Below are positions 23,696-32,952 of a stretch of 64,000 nucleotides of DNA, piece by piece; positions within the stretch are counted from its first letter, which is position 1, and each line of letters begins with the position of its first letter. The notes beneath the pieces are model-generated. The model made no database searches, was not told where the DNA came from, and worked only from the letters and a program-made list of their open reading frames with translations. This DNA comes from Saccharopolyspora kobensis (GTDB lineage Bacteria; Actinomycetota; Actinomycetes; Mycobacteriales; Pseudonocardiaceae), in the NCBI RefSeq assembly GCF_900108315.1, contig NZ_FNVB01000007.1:372001-436000 (forward strand). The letters run 5' to 3'. Both the position numbers and the translations under genes were made by a program.

Positions 23696-25069
23696 GTGGG
23701 TTTCGCCGCCTCGGAGTTCACCCGTGACAAGGTCGGCTTCCTCTCGGTGGAAGGTCAGCTCGTCGAGTCGCTCGACGAGCAGGTGGACGTCGGGGACGAA
23801 CGGCAGTGGCTCACCTGGCTGACCGCGGAGGCGACACGGCGCGAGGACGGCCGCGAGCAGCTCGCCACCGCGCTGATCGCGCACTGCCGGGACAAGGGCA
23901 TCCAGGCCCCCGCGCACGACCAGGCCCGCGGCGTGGCGGCCCACGCGCTGCAGGACTTCGAGCGGCTGCTCTGCCACCGCGTGGTGGACCAGCTCGGGGA
24001 CGCGGCCGGGCAGCTGGAGGAGCTGCTGCCCGAGCCCGGCACCGGCAGCGGCTGGCTGCTCGCCGAGCTGCGCTCCGAGGTGACCCCGATCGATCTGCGC
24101 TCGTTGGCCCGCGAGCTGGACGACATCATGTCGCTGCAGGCGCTGGGCCTGCCGACCGACCTGGCGGCGGATTCGGCGGATCGCGTGTGGCTGCGGAGCC
24201 TGCTGACCGAGGTGGAGAAGCTGACCGCGGTGCGCCGGTTGTGCCTGCCCGCCGATCTCCTCGCCGGGTTCCCGGCCGAGCTGGTGGCCGCGTGGAGCGC
24301 GCGGGCGGCAGATGCGCAGCCGGAGGAGCTGCAGGCGCTGCCGCAGCCGGTCCGCGTCACGCTGCTGAGCGCGCTTTGCGCGGTGCGCCGCGCCGAGATC
24401 ACCGATCTGCTCGGGCACGTGCTGATCGGCCTGCTCCACCAGATCCGGGCCCGTGCGGAGCACCGGCTCGGCGGCGGGGCCGACGACGTGCCGCTGCCCG
24501 GCACCACGCGGGACGTGCTGCTGTTCGACCTGGTCAAGGCGGCCGTCGAGAATCCCGATCACACCATCCGCGCGGCGTTGTACCCGATCGCGGGCGAGCC
24601 GCTGCTCAAGCAGCTCATGCGGGACAGCGCAGCCCGGACCGCCGAGCACGTCAGGCGCAAGCGAGCGGTCCTGCGGGGCACCTACTCGGCCTGCCACCAG
24701 CAGCTGTTCCGGCTGTTGCTGGCGAGCCTGGAGTTCCGCAGCCGGGAACCCGGCTGCTGGCCCCTGCTGGCCGCTCTGGGCGAGCTGGTCGGTGACTACA
24801 CCGCCTGCTGGGGTCGGGGGAGGTTCTACGAACCCGGCCACGGTGCGCCGCTGGAGGACGTCGTGCCGCCGGAGTGGCGGTCGGCCGTCGTGGACCGGGA
24901 AGGGCGCGTGGAGCGCATCGCCTACGAGTTCTGCGTGCTGGTGTCGCTGCGGGACCAGCTCTGCACCCGGCAGATCTACCTCGCGCACGGGCACCGGTGG
25001 GGCGAACCGCCACCGGTGCCCGCGCGCGCCAAGCACGCAGAGGTCCGCTGGCCCACCCAGGACGAGTAG
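23696..25069 (+). CDS. Truncated Tn3-family transposase (TnpA) lacking the catalytic domain
   Basis: 457 aa homologous by pattern to the middle of Tn3-family TnpA: DDIMSLQALGLPTDLAADSA, then QPVRVTLLSALCAVRRAEIT, LLHQIRARAEHRL, DHTIRAALYPIAGEPLLKQL, and finally RIAYEFCVLVSLRDQLCTRQ followed by IYLAHGHRWGEPPP, where intact enzymes have the segment just before the DDE domain. Full TnpA is about 1000 aa; the N-terminal DNA-binding part is shortened and the whole DDE catalytic half is missing. The reading frame is nonetheless open throughout, with no terminal inverted repeats or resolvase recognised. GTG 23696 is a likely start. A decaying or repurposed remnant. Confidence 0.75.
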   Translation: MGFAASEFTRDKVGFLSVEGQLVESLDEQVDVGDERQWLTWLTAEATRREDGREQLATALIAHCRDKGIQAPAHDQARGVAAHALQDFERLLCHRVVDQLGDAAGQLEELLPEPGTGSGWLLAELRSEVTPIDLRSLARELDDIMSLQALGLPTDLAADSADRVWLRSLLTEVEKLTAVRRLCLPADLLAGFPAELVAAWSARAADAQPEELQALPQPVRVTLLSALCAVRRAEITDLLGHVLIGLLHQIRARAEHRLGGGADDVPLPGTTRDVLLFDLVKAAVENPDHTIRAALYPIAGEPLLKQLMRDSAARTAEHVRRKRAVLRGTYSACHQQLFRLLLASLEFRSREPGCWPLLAALGELVGDYTACWGRGRFYEPGHGAPLEDVVPPEWRSAVVDREGRVERIAYEFCVLVSLRDQLCTRQIYLAHGHRWGEPPPVPARAKHAEVRWPTQDE

Positions 25070-25082
25070 GCCAGCGGACGGT

Positions 25083-27104
25083 TCACAGCGAGAGCTCGGG
25101 CTTGAGGCGCGACGGCGTCCACACCCGCTGGCGCCAGGCCGCGATGGTGCTCAGCAGCAGCGCGGCGACGAGGTAGCTCACCAGCACCGTCACCGAGGTC
25201 GTCACCGCGGACATGTCACCGCCGTAGAGCAGGTGGCGCAGCCCGCTGACCACGTAGCCCAGCGGCAGCACCTGGTGCAGCGGGTGCAGCGGCTCCGGGA
25301 TCGTCTGCCACGGGAACGTGCCGCCCGCGGTGACCAGCTGGAGCACCAGGACGACCAGCGCGATGAACTTGCCCTTCGGCCCGAACGCCGCGTTGAGCGA
25401 GTGCACCACCGCGGTGAACGCGAACGAGGTCAGCACCAGGAAGCCGAGCGTCTTCCAGGTGTGCGCCGGCTGCACGCCGACGGCGTAGACCACGACCAGG
25501 TACAGCAGCACCGCCTGCACGAAGCCGACGAGCGCGGCGGGCAGCCAGCCGCCGAGCGCGACGCGCCACGGCGCGACCCCGGCCGCCAGCGCCCGGCTGG
25601 ACAGCGGCCGCATCAGCAGGAACAGCACGAACCCGCCGACCCACAGCGCCAGCCCCATGAAGTACGGGGCCAGCCCGGCTCCGTAGGTGTCGGCCTTGAC
25701 CTGGGCCAGGGTGTCGATGGCGAGCGGGTCGCCGATGGTGTCCGCGGTGGCGTCGCGGGTCTGCTCGTCGGGGTTGGGGATGTCGTTGACGCCCCTGCCC
25801 AGCTCGGTGGCCAGCGTGTCGGAGCCGTCCTTGAGCTGGCCGGAGCCGTCGCGCAGCTGGTGCGCGCCGCCGGCCAGCTGGTCGGCGCCGTCGGTGAGCT
25901 TCTTGGTGCCGGTGACGGCCTGCTGCTCGCCGTCGCGCAGCTGCTTGGCGCCGTCGTCGAGCTTGACCGAGCCGGTGGCGAGCTGGTCGATGCCGCTGGT
26001 CAGGGCGGGCATCGCGCCGGCCAGCTGGCGGTTGCCGTTGGCGACCTGGCGGGATCCGTCGGCGAGCTTGCGCAGCTGCCCGACCTGGCTCTGCACCTTG
26101 CCGTTGGCCTCGGTGATCGGGCTGTGGAGCTCGTCGAGACCGGCGGTGACCTTCTCGATGGTCGCTTCGTCCACCCCGGCCTGGCGCAGCTGGTCGGCGA
26201 CGCGGGTCTTGTGGCCGTCGAGGTGGTCCACGACGTCCTGCGCGGCGTTGCCCAGCGTTTCGGCCTTGGTGGCGAGCTGCTCGTTGCCCGCGGCGACCTG
26301 CTCGGCGCCGTCGGCCAGCTTCGCGGTCTGCCCCGGCAGCGGCGCGGTCTTCTGCTGCAGCTGCGACAGCCCGCCGCGCAGCTCGCCGGTGCCGTCGGCG
26401 AGCTTGTTCGCGCCGTCGGCGAGCTGGCGCTGGCCGTCGAGCAGCTGGTGGGCACCGGCGGAGAGCTGCGCCGAGCCCTGCTCGGCCTTGCCGAGTCCGT
26501 CGTAGAGCTGCCCCGCGCCGTCGGCGATCTGCCCGGCGCCGTCGGCGGCTTCCAGCGTCTTGTCGTGCACCGTGGCGAACCCGAGCAGGAACTGCTTGGC
26601 CGCCTCGGAGCCGACGCTGGAGGCCACGCCCTTGCGCACCTCGGAGGCCACCTTGTCGGCGATGGTGCCGACCAGGTAGTTGTTCGCGTCGTTGGTGATC
26701 AGCCGGAGCTTGGCCTGCCGCGGCTCGAACTCGCCCGCCGAGATCAGCGCGGTGGAGAAGTCCCGCGGCACCACCAGCGCGAAGGTGTACTCGCCGCTGG
26801 CCACGCCCTGCTGGGCGGAGACCTCGTCGGTGCGCGACCAGTTGAACGTGTCGGAGTCGATGAGCTCCTGGTACACGTCCTGCCCGGCGTCCAGCCGGGT
26901 GCCGTCCTCGCGTTCGGCGCCGGTGTCGTCGATGACCACGGCGGCGGGCACCGAGTCGAGCTTCCCGTAGGGGTCCCAGTTCGCGTAGATGTACATGGCG
27001 CCGTACAGCAGCGGCACCAGGGTGACCGCCAGCAGCGCCAGCTTGGGCAGCTTGCCGGAGGTGAGCCGGCGCAACTCGGTGGCGGCGAGCCGGAGACTAG
27101 TCAT
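25083..27104 (-). CDS. YhgE/Pip-type ABC-2 membrane protein
   Basis: 673 aa. One N-terminal helix (KLALLAVTLVPLLYGAMYIY) is followed by the YhgE signature region and a long extracellular domain made of repeated short units of the type LADGAxQLxxGxxxL (about residues 190-450), predicted coiled coil. Five further helices at the C-terminus (from APYFMGLALWVGGFVLFLLM) form the ABC-2 membrane part. Relatives include phage-infection protein Pip and type VII-associated EsaA. The preceding ABC-ATPase-like gene overlaps it by 8 bp, so they probably form one complex. The transported substrate is unknown. Confidence 0.88.
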   Translation of the reverse strand: MTSLRLAATELRRLTSGKLPKLALLAVTLVPLLYGAMYIYANWDPYGKLDSVPAAVVIDDTGAEREDGTRLDAGQDVYQELIDSDTFNWSRTDEVSAQQGVASGEYTFALVVPRDFSTALISAGEFEPRQAKLRLITNDANNYLVGTIADKVASEVRKGVASSVGSEAAKQFLLGFATVHDKTLEAADGAGQIADGAGQLYDGLGKAEQGSAQLSAGAHQLLDGQRQLADGANKLADGTGELRGGLSQLQQKTAPLPGQTAKLADGAEQVAAGNEQLATKAETLGNAAQDVVDHLDGHKTRVADQLRQAGVDEATIEKVTAGLDELHSPITEANGKVQSQVGQLRKLADGSRQVANGNRQLAGAMPALTSGIDQLATGSVKLDDGAKQLRDGEQQAVTGTKKLTDGADQLAGGAHQLRDGSGQLKDGSDTLATELGRGVNDIPNPDEQTRDATADTIGDPLAIDTLAQVKADTYGAGLAPYFMGLALWVGGFVLFLLMRPLSSRALAAGVAPWRVALGGWLPAALVGFVQAVLLYLVVVYAVGVQPAHTWKTLGFLVLTSFAFTAVVHSLNAAFGPKGKFIALVVLVLQLVTAGGTFPWQTIPEPLHPLHQVLPLGYVVSGLRHLLYGGDMSAVTTSVTVLVSYLVAALLLSTIAAWRQRVWTPSRLKPELSL

Positions 27105-27750
27105 CGCAGGCCTTCGTGAAATCCGATGTGGACAGTTCGGGGTTGTCGGCGCCGATGCGGGCGGGCGTGACGCCCAGCTTCTCGGCCGTGTGCGGGGAGC
27201 AGAGGGCGATCACCGCCAGGCCGCGCTCGGCCTGTTCGACGGCCAGCGAGTACCAGCCGGTGGGATCGCCGCCGTGGCGGTCCGGGCAGTCCAGGACCAG
27301 TGCTTTCGTGGTGCGGGCTTCGCAGGCGAGCTCGATCAGGAGCTTGGTGCGGTCGAGCGGGGCGAGGTTCTCGCAGCGCTCGTCGGCGTTGTACTCGCGC
27401 GTCGACAGCCAGGCCTTGACCTTGCGCCGGGTGGACCAGCGGCCGGCCAGGGTGAGGCCCTCGGCGACGACGTCGCGCACCGAGATCGAACCGTCGGGTT
27501 CGGTTATCTCCGGCGCGTCGACGACCGCGACCTGCTGCCGCAGGGCGCCCGCGTCGAGCGCGCCGTCCAGGCGGACGGTGCCCTTGCCGGGCCGCAGCCG
27601 GCCGGACAGCACCAGCGCGAGCGCGGTGTGCCCGGCGTTCGGGTCGCCGGTCACCAGCAGCGCCTGACCGCTGCGCACGCGCAGCGAGGTGGGCGCCAGC
27701 AGCGGTCCGTGCGCTCCGTTCACCTCCACGCCGGTGGCGACGATTTCCAA
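27097..27750 (-). CDS. Divergent ABC-type ATPase partner of the YhgE protein
   Basis: 217 aa from TTG 27750, chosen because GAGGAG lies 6 bp upstream. The fold resembles an ABC ATPase: Walker A region LLVTGDPNAGHTALALVLSG and a Walker B-like KALVLDCPDRHGGD. The catalytic lysine of GxxGxGKT is replaced by histidine (AGHT), and no LSGGQ signature is visible (LAPLDRTKLLIELACEA in its place). It may bind but not hydrolyse ATP, or serve structurally. Its stop overlaps the YhgE start by 8 bp, implying coupled synthesis. Confidence 0.75.
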   Translation of the reverse strand: MEIVATGVEVNGAHGPLLAPTSLRVRSGQALLVTGDPNAGHTALALVLSGRLRPGKGTVRLDGALDAGALRQQVAVVDAPEITEPDGSISVRDVVAEGLTLAGRWSTRRKVKAWLSTREYNADERCENLAPLDRTKLLIELACEARTTKALVLDCPDRHGGDPTGWYSLAVEQAERGLAVIALCSPHTAEKLGVTPARIGADNPELSTSDFTKACDD

Positions 27751-27785
27751 GCCGACTCCTCGACTCTCACGGTCTGGTGCACCGG

Positions 27786-28718
27786 TCAGCGCAGCGCGGT
27801 GGCCGGGCGCACCTCCCACATGGTCCACAGCGGTCGATAGCCCTGGCGGGGCCAGAACACCGAGGACAGCGGGTTGGGCGGGTTGTAGTACAGGAAGCTG
27901 CCGACGACTCCGGCACGAGCGAACTCCTCGTGCACCGCGTTCATCAGCCGCTGTCCGACGCCGGTCCCGCGGGCCTGCTCGTGCACCGACACGCAGTTGA
28001 CGTAGGCCCAGGTGCCGGGGCGGAGCCGGTGGCCGGCGGCCGACAGGTCAGCGTCGACCCAGCCGCACTCGGCCACCGCGACCGGAACGCCGTCCCGCTC
28101 CGCGAGCCAGACCGGATCGCTGGAGTGCAGTCGCACTCGGGCAGCGGTCCGCTTCAGCTGCGGGGCGTCGGGGCGGTAGGTCGAGGATCCGACGAGGGCG
28201 GCGTATTCGAGCTCGAGGAGGGTGAGTTCGACGACGGCGTCCAGGTCGGCCGGTCCGGCGCGACGTACAGTTACGGTACCAGATAGTTCCGTAAATGTGC
28301 ACGGCGGAGTGGGTGGGCGCACAGCAAGACAGGACAAAGGGGTGAAACCGCCGTCCAGCAACGCTTTTGCCGCCCGGACGTCCCGGCTGGGCCAGGTCAC
28401 CAAGCACGCCGAATCGCGCTCCGGAGCGCCCTGTTCGAGCAGCTGCTCGCGCCACGCCGCGAGCAGCGCGGACATGCCCGCGGCCGAGTGCTCGCCGATC
28501 AGCGGGAACAGCTCGAAGACCGAAGCGGGCTGCCAGAGGCTGTGCACCGAGCCGGGCGGGTTCCACGTCCGCGCCGCGATCCCGGCGACCGCGTCACCGC
28601 CCGCGGTGCGCGCCACCAGCGGCTCGCCGCGCGGTACCGGGTAGCGGTCGGGCAATTGCGGGTCCAGCTCGGCGAACCGCGCGCACTGGGCCTGCAAGAG
28701 CTCCTGCGCAGTCGCCAC
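27786..28718 (-). CDS. GNAT-family N-acetyltransferase
   Basis: 310 aa. The C-terminal half is a clear GNAT domain: VTVRRAGPADLDAVVELTLL at its start, and the acetyl-CoA loop VNCVSVHEQARGTGVGQRLM, then YYNPPNPLSSVFWPRQGYRP at the end. The N-terminal half looks like a second, weakly conserved GNAT-like module (GIAARTWNPPGSVHSLWQPA). GTG 28718 follows GAGGAG by 6 bp. It lies 35 bp upstream of the ABC-ATPase-like gene on the same strand and could be co-transcribed. Substrate unknown. Confidence 0.82.
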   Translation of the reverse strand: MATAQELLQAQCARFAELDPQLPDRYPVPRGEPLVARTAGGDAVAGIAARTWNPPGSVHSLWQPASVFELFPLIGEHSAAGMSALLAAWREQLLEQGAPERDSACLVTWPSRDVRAAKALLDGGFTPLSCLAVRPPTPPCTFTELSGTVTVRRAGPADLDAVVELTLLELEYAALVGSSTYRPDAPQLKRTAARVRLHSSDPVWLAERDGVPVAVAECGWVDADLSAAGHRLRPGTWAYVNCVSVHEQARGTGVGQRLMNAVHEEFARAGVVGSFLYYNPPNPLSSVFWPRQGYRPLWTMWEVRPATALR

Positions 28719-28909
28719 GGCCGCTCCTCGACGAAGGGATGTTCCGCGGCACATCGAACCAGCACCGGCCGAAACCTTCAGCGCGAAGAACGGCCCGCGC
28801 AGCCGAGATCACATCGCCTTCGTGGCGGCTCGCGAATTCCGCCGGAATCGCGAGCCGGTGTTCGGCCGAATGCCGGAATCGTCGGCGAACATCCGGTGAT
28901 TCCGCTAGG

Positions 28910-29770
28910 TCAGGAATCGAGGGTGCAGACGAAGATGGCCGTGCCGGGGAAGAGGCGTCCGCGCAGCGGGCTCCACTGCCCCCAGATCTCGGTGTGCCCG
29001 GCGGGCCACTCCGGCTCGACCAGATCGGTCAGCCGCAGCCCGGCCTCCGACAGCGCGCGGACGTAGTCGCCGAGGGTGCGGTGGTGCTCCACGTAGGTGG
29101 CGCGGCCGGTGGCGTCGATCTCCACGTACGGCGTGCGGTCGAAGTAGGACTGGGTGACGGTCAGCCCGGTCGGACCGGGGTCGTCGGGGAAGATCCAGCG
29201 CATCGGGTGGGTCACCGCGAACACCCACCGGCCGCCCGGCCGCACCACCCGCGCGACCTCCCGGAACACCGCGCCCACGTCCGCGACAAAGGGCACCCCG
29301 CCGAACGCCGAGCAGGCCAGGTCGAACGAATCGGCGCCGAACGGCAGGCAGTCCGCGCTGGCCTGCACCAGCGGCACCGCCGTCCCGCTGCGCCTGCCGC
29401 CCTCGGCGGCGTGCCGCAGCATCCCGGCGGAGATGTCCAGGCCGACCGGCAGCGCGCCCCGGTCGGCCAGCCAGCGCGAGCACGAGGCCGCGCCGCAGCC
29501 GATCTCCAGCACCCGCTTGCCGCGCACGTCGCCGAGCAGGCCGGCCTGCTCCTCGTGCAGGCGCTCGGGGCACCAGACGAAATCGCTCAGGCCGAGGAAG
29601 CCGCCGTGCTCGGCCTGGTAGTCGTCGGCGTCGGCGTCCCACCACAGCCGGTTGGCGGCCCTGGATTCCGCCGCGTCGGCAGTGCGCTTGCTCACACCTG
29701 CGGTGCCCAACGCGTGCTCCGCGGAGCTACCCTGGACCTCGGCGCTCTCCGGGTCGTCGGCTCGTGTCAA
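28910..29770 (-). CDS. Class I SAM-dependent methyltransferase, divergent from rpsA
   Basis: 286 aa. The SAM-binding motif VLEIGCGAASCSRWLADRGA and the acidic strand end VGLDISAGML are canonical for class I methyltransferases, with motif II-like DSFDLACSAFGGVPF and the post-motif VARVVRPGGRWVFAVTHPM. The conserved N-terminal block AANRLWWDADADDYQAEHGG is shared by actinobacterial proteins encoded beside rpsA. TTG 29770 behind GGGGAG is the preferred start; an internal GTG (VQGSSAEHAL) is possible. The methyl acceptor is not known. Confidence 0.85.
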   Translation of the reverse strand: MTRADDPESAEVQGSSAEHALGTAGVSKRTADAAESRAANRLWWDADADDYQAEHGGFLGLSDFVWCPERLHEEQAGLLGDVRGKRVLEIGCGAASCSRWLADRGALPVGLDISAGMLRHAAEGGRRSGTAVPLVQASADCLPFGADSFDLACSAFGGVPFVADVGAVFREVARVVRPGGRWVFAVTHPMRWIFPDDPGPTGLTVTQSYFDRTPYVEIDATGRATYVEHHRTLGDYVRALSEAGLRLTDLVEPEWPAGHTEIWGQWSPLRGRLFPGTAIFVCTLDS

Positions 29771-30072
29771 GGGTTCTCCCCGCCGATAGTGGGTATTGCT
29801 CGGACGTGAAGCATTGTGGCCGTCCGGCGCCGACTGCTCGTCGGGGCCCACCGCGGTTTGCCCGGCGATCGAGAGAGCGCGTACGATACCGCCCGCGCCG
29901 TGGGTCTTTTTTCGTCGTCGTTCCCGCCAGCCGGATCGCACCGGCAGGGCGGGCCGGCCGAGGAATCGGATCACCCGGTCCAGCCGTCCGGTTGGCCCTG
30001 GTACCAACGCCCGCGGCGCGGTAAGAACGTAGAACCAGCGACCAAACTATCCGTACCGGAGCAACCCACCTG
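29771..30072. other. 302-bp divergent promoter region between methyltransferase and rpsA
   Basis: No coding capacity is supported. It contains a GGGTCTTTTTTCG stretch near 29905 after a GC-rich dyad, terminator-like on the plus strand and possibly an attenuator for the rpsA leader, and an AT-richer segment (30020-30060) before the rpsA start. Confidence 0.4.
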
Positions 30073-31572
30073 ATGTCCACCGACACCACCACCGTCCCGA
30101 CTGCAGCCGCCACCAAGCCGCAGGTCGCAGTGAACGACGTCGGGACGGAGGAGGACTTCCTCGCCGCCGTCGACCAGACCATCAAGTACTTCAACGATGG
30201 GGACATTGTTGAGGGCACCATCGTCAAGGTCGACCGTGACGAGGTGCTGCTTGACATCGGCTACAAGACCGAGGGCGTCATCCCGTCCCGCGAACTGTCG
30301 ATCAAGCACGACGTCGATCCCGCCGAGGTCGTCACCGTCGGCGACTTCGTCGAGGCCCTCGTCCTCCAGAAGGAGGACAAGGAAGGCCGGCTGATCCTCT
30401 CCAAGAAGCGTGCGCAGTACGAGCGCGCCTGGGGCACCATCGAGGAGCTCAAGGAGAAGGACGAGCCCGTGCGCGGCACCGTCATCGAGGTCGTCAAGGG
30501 CGGCCTCATCCTCGACATCGGGCTGCGCGGCTTCCTGCCGGCGTCCCTGGTCGAGATGCGCCGCGTCCGCGACCTGCAGCCCTACGTCGGCCGCGAGCTC
30601 GAAGCCAAGATCATCGAGCTGGACAAGAACCGCAACAACGTGGTCCTGTCCCGCCGCGCCTGGCTGGAGCAGACCCAGTCCGAGGTCCGCAGCGAGTTCC
30701 TCAACCAGCTGCAGAAGGGCCAGGTCCGCAAGGGCGTCGTGTCCTCGATCGTCAACTTCGGTGCGTTCGTCGACCTCGGTGGCGTTGACGGTCTGGTGCA
30801 CGTCTCGGAGCTGTCCTGGAAGCACATCGACCACCCGTCCGAGGTCGTCGAGGTCGGCCAGGAGGTCACCGTCGAGGTCCTCGACGTGGACATGGACCGC
30901 GAGCGCGTCTCGCTGTCGCTGAAGGCCACCCAGGAAGACCCGTGGCGCCAGTTCGCCCGCACCCACGCGATCGGTCAGATCGTGCCGGGCAAGGTCACCA
31001 AGCTGGTTCCGTTCGGTGCGTTCGTCCGCGTCGACGAGGGCATCGAGGGCCTGGTCCACATCTCCGAGCTGGCCGAGCGCCACGTGGAGATCCCGGAGCA
31101 GGTCGTCCAGGTCGGCGACGAGGTCATGATCAAGGTCATCGACATCGACCTGGAGCGCCGCCGCATCTCGCTGTCGCTGAAGCAGGCCAACGAGGGCTTC
31201 AGCACCGACTCGGAGTTCGACCCGACCCAGTACGGGATGGCCGCCGAGTACGACAACGAGGGCAACTACATCTACCCCGAGGGCTTCGACGTCGAGACCC
31301 AGGAGTGGACCGAGGGCTACGAGAAGCAGCGCGAGGAGTGGGAGCGCCAGTACGCCGAGGCGCACAGCCGCTACGAGAAGCACCTCGCGCAGATCGCCAA
31401 GGCCCGCCAGGCCGACGCGGAGGCCGCTGCGGCCGCCGCGACCGGTGGTGGCGAGGAGTCGACCGGCGGTGGCAACTACTCGTCGGCCTCCAGCGACGAC
31501 CAGGACAGCGGCTCGCTGGCCAGCGACGCTCAGCTGGCTGCGCTGCGGGAGAAGCTCTCCGGCGGTGCGTGA
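30073..31572 (+). CDS. rpsA: 30S ribosomal protein S1
   Basis: 499 aa with four S1 RNA-binding domains: about residues 37-106 (GDIVEGTIVKVDRDEVLLDI), 124-190 (GTVIEVVKGGLILDIGLRGF), 208-277 (KGVVSSIVNFGAFVDLGGVD) and 293-363 (GKVTKLVPFGAFVRVDEGIE). The number fits actinobacterial S1, shorter than the six-domain E. coli form. The acidic, Ser/Gly-rich C-terminal tail ends ALREKLSGGA. S1 delivers mRNA to the 30S subunit and takes part in trans-translation. ATG 30073 has only a weak GGAG about 12 bp upstream. Codon use is that of a highly expressed gene. Confidence 0.98.
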   Translation: MSTDTTTVPTAAATKPQVAVNDVGTEEDFLAAVDQTIKYFNDGDIVEGTIVKVDRDEVLLDIGYKTEGVIPSRELSIKHDVDPAEVVTVGDFVEALVLQKEDKEGRLILSKKRAQYERAWGTIEELKEKDEPVRGTVIEVVKGGLILDIGLRGFLPASLVEMRRVRDLQPYVGRELEAKIIELDKNRNNVVLSRRAWLEQTQSEVRSEFLNQLQKGQVRKGVVSSIVNFGAFVDLGGVDGLVHVSELSWKHIDHPSEVVEVGQEVTVEVLDVDMDRERVSLSLKATQEDPWRQFARTHAIGQIVPGKVTKLVPFGAFVRVDEGIEGLVHISELAERHVEIPEQVVQVGDEVMIKVIDIDLERRRISLSLKQANEGFSTDSEFDPTQYGMAAEYDNEGNYIYPEGFDVETQEWTEGYEKQREEWERQYAEAHSRYEKHLAQIAKARQADAEAAAAAATGGGEESTGGGNYSSASSDDQDSGSLASDAQLAALREKLSGGA

Positions 31573-31596
31573 GCACTGACGCCTGACGGCTGAAGC

Positions 31597-31634
31597 ACAG
31601 CGGCCCCGCACCTTCCGAGGTGCGGGGCCGCTGT
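31597..31634 (+). terminator. rpsA stem-loop terminator
   Basis: Perfect 17-bp stem ACAGCGGCCCCGCACCT / AGGTGCGGGGCCGCTGT with a TCCG tetraloop, 24 bp after the rpsA stop and before coaE. No U-tract. Confidence 0.8.
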
Positions 31635-31660
31635 CGTCGTCGGGCTGGCAGGATGGGCCC

Positions 31661-32857
31661 ATGTTGCGGGTGGGACTGAGCGGCGGAATCGGATCGGGCA
31701 AGTCGACGGTGGCCCGGCGGCTTGCGGAGCTCGGCGCGGTGCTCGTCGACGCCGACGTGCTGGCCAGGGAGGTCGTGCGGCCGGGCAGCCCGGGTCTGGC
31801 GGAGATCGTCGAGCGCTTCGGCGCGGACGTGCTGGACGCCGATGGTGCGCTGAACCGGCCCGCGCTGGCCGCGAAGGCCTTCGCCGACGACCGGGCCCGC
31901 GCGGACCTCAACGCCATCACGCACCCCAAGATCCGCGATCTGACCGCCGAGCGGATGGCCGGTGCGCCCGCGGACGCGATCGTGGTGCACGACGTGCCGC
32001 TGCTGGTGGAAGCCGGTTACGCGCCGAACTACCACCTGGTGGTCATCGTCGACGCGCCCGAGGAACTCCGGGTGCGGCGGCTGGTGGAGCGCGGCCTGAC
32101 CGAGCAGGACGCCCGGGCCCGCATCGCCGCGCAGGCCACCACCGAGCAGCGCCGCGAGGTCGCCGACGCGTGGCTGGACAACAGCGGCCCCGTCGAGGAG
32201 ATCCTGGCGCAGGTCGACGCGTTGTGGCGGGACCGGCTGGTGCCCTTCGAGGAGAACGTCCGGTTGCGCCGCCGCCCGCCGAAGCGCGCCCCGCGGCTGG
32301 TCGGGCCGGACCCGGACTGGCCGCGCCAGGCGCAGCGCCTGATCGACCGGATCGAGCGCGCGGCGGGGGACAAGGCGGTGCGCGTCGACCACATCGGCTC
32401 GACGTCGGTGCCGGGCCTGCCCGCCAAGGACGTCATCGACCTCCAGCTCACCGTCCGGTCCCTGGCGGATGCCGACGCGCTCGCCGAGCCCCTCGCCGAA
32501 GCGGGTTTCCCGCCGATCCCGGAGATCACCGGCGACACGCCGCACGCCTTCGCCCCGGACCCGGCGCAGTGGGAGAAGCGCATCCACGTCTCAGCGGACC
32601 CGGGCCGCTACGCCAACCTCCACGTCCGCCCGGACGGCAGCCCGAGCCAGCAGCTGGCCCTCCAGTTCCCGGCCTGGTTGCGGGCCGACGAGGAAGCCCG
32701 GGCCGGATACCTCGCCCTCAAGCGGGAAGTGGCGGAGGCCCACGCCAACGACCCGTCCCACGACGCCTACGCGGACGCCAAGGAGCCCTGGTTCGCCAAG
32801 TCGCTCCCGGAAGCCCGGGCGTGGGCGCAGCGGACCGGGTGGACTCCCGGCGCGTGA
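31661..32857 (+). CDS. coaE: Dephospho-CoA kinase fused to a GrpB (UPF0157) domain
   Basis: 398 aa. Residues 1 to about 200 are dephospho-CoA kinase with Walker A GLSGGIGSGKSTVARRLAEL, the DADVLAREVV lid-side motif and VVHDVPLLVEAGY; this enzyme makes the last step of coenzyme A synthesis. Residues about 215-398 are a GrpB/UPF0157 nucleotidyltransferase-like domain (IDRIERAAG, VDHIGSTSVPGLPAKDVIDL). The same two-domain arrangement occurs in mycobacterial CoaE, where the second domain helps folding or regulation. Location right after rpsA is conserved in actinobacteria. Confidence 0.96.
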   Translation: MLRVGLSGGIGSGKSTVARRLAELGAVLVDADVLAREVVRPGSPGLAEIVERFGADVLDADGALNRPALAAKAFADDRARADLNAITHPKIRDLTAERMAGAPADAIVVHDVPLLVEAGYAPNYHLVVIVDAPEELRVRRLVERGLTEQDARARIAAQATTEQRREVADAWLDNSGPVEEILAQVDALWRDRLVPFEENVRLRRRPPKRAPRLVGPDPDWPRQAQRLIDRIERAAGDKAVRVDHIGSTSVPGLPAKDVIDLQLTVRSLADADALAEPLAEAGFPPIPEITGDTPHAFAPDPAQWEKRIHVSADPGRYANLHVRPDGSPSQQLALQFPAWLRADEEARAGYLALKREVAEAHANDPSHDAYADAKEPWFAKSLPEARAWAQRTGWTPGA

Positions 32858-32870
32858 ACCGCGGCACCGG

Positions 32871-32898
32871 TGCCCCGCCTCGGGCTCGGGGCGGGGCA
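32871..32898. terminator. Terminator between coaE and the ankyrin lipoprotein gene
   Basis: 9-bp stem TGCCCCGCC / GGCGGGGCA between convergent gene ends at 32857 and 32953. Confidence 0.55.
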
Positions 32899-32952
32899 TC
32901 GGCGGTGGTGCGGGTGGGAACGAGGTTCGGGGGCAACTCGTCCCCACCCGGC

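Noticed and set aside
22265..25036. 923-codon minus-strand open frame over the VOC, MerR and Tn3-remnant genes
   Set aside because: It spans three genes with recognisable protein features on the plus strand and shows only compositional residues itself.
25790..26550. Tandem DNA-level periodicity resembling a repeat array
   Set aside because: It encodes the YhgE LADGAxQL-type repeats in the coding sequence and has no spacers, so it is not CRISPR.
24453..27119. 888-codon plus-strand frame across YhgE
   Set aside because: Shadow of the repetitive YhgE extracellular domain, which produces repetitive antisense text.
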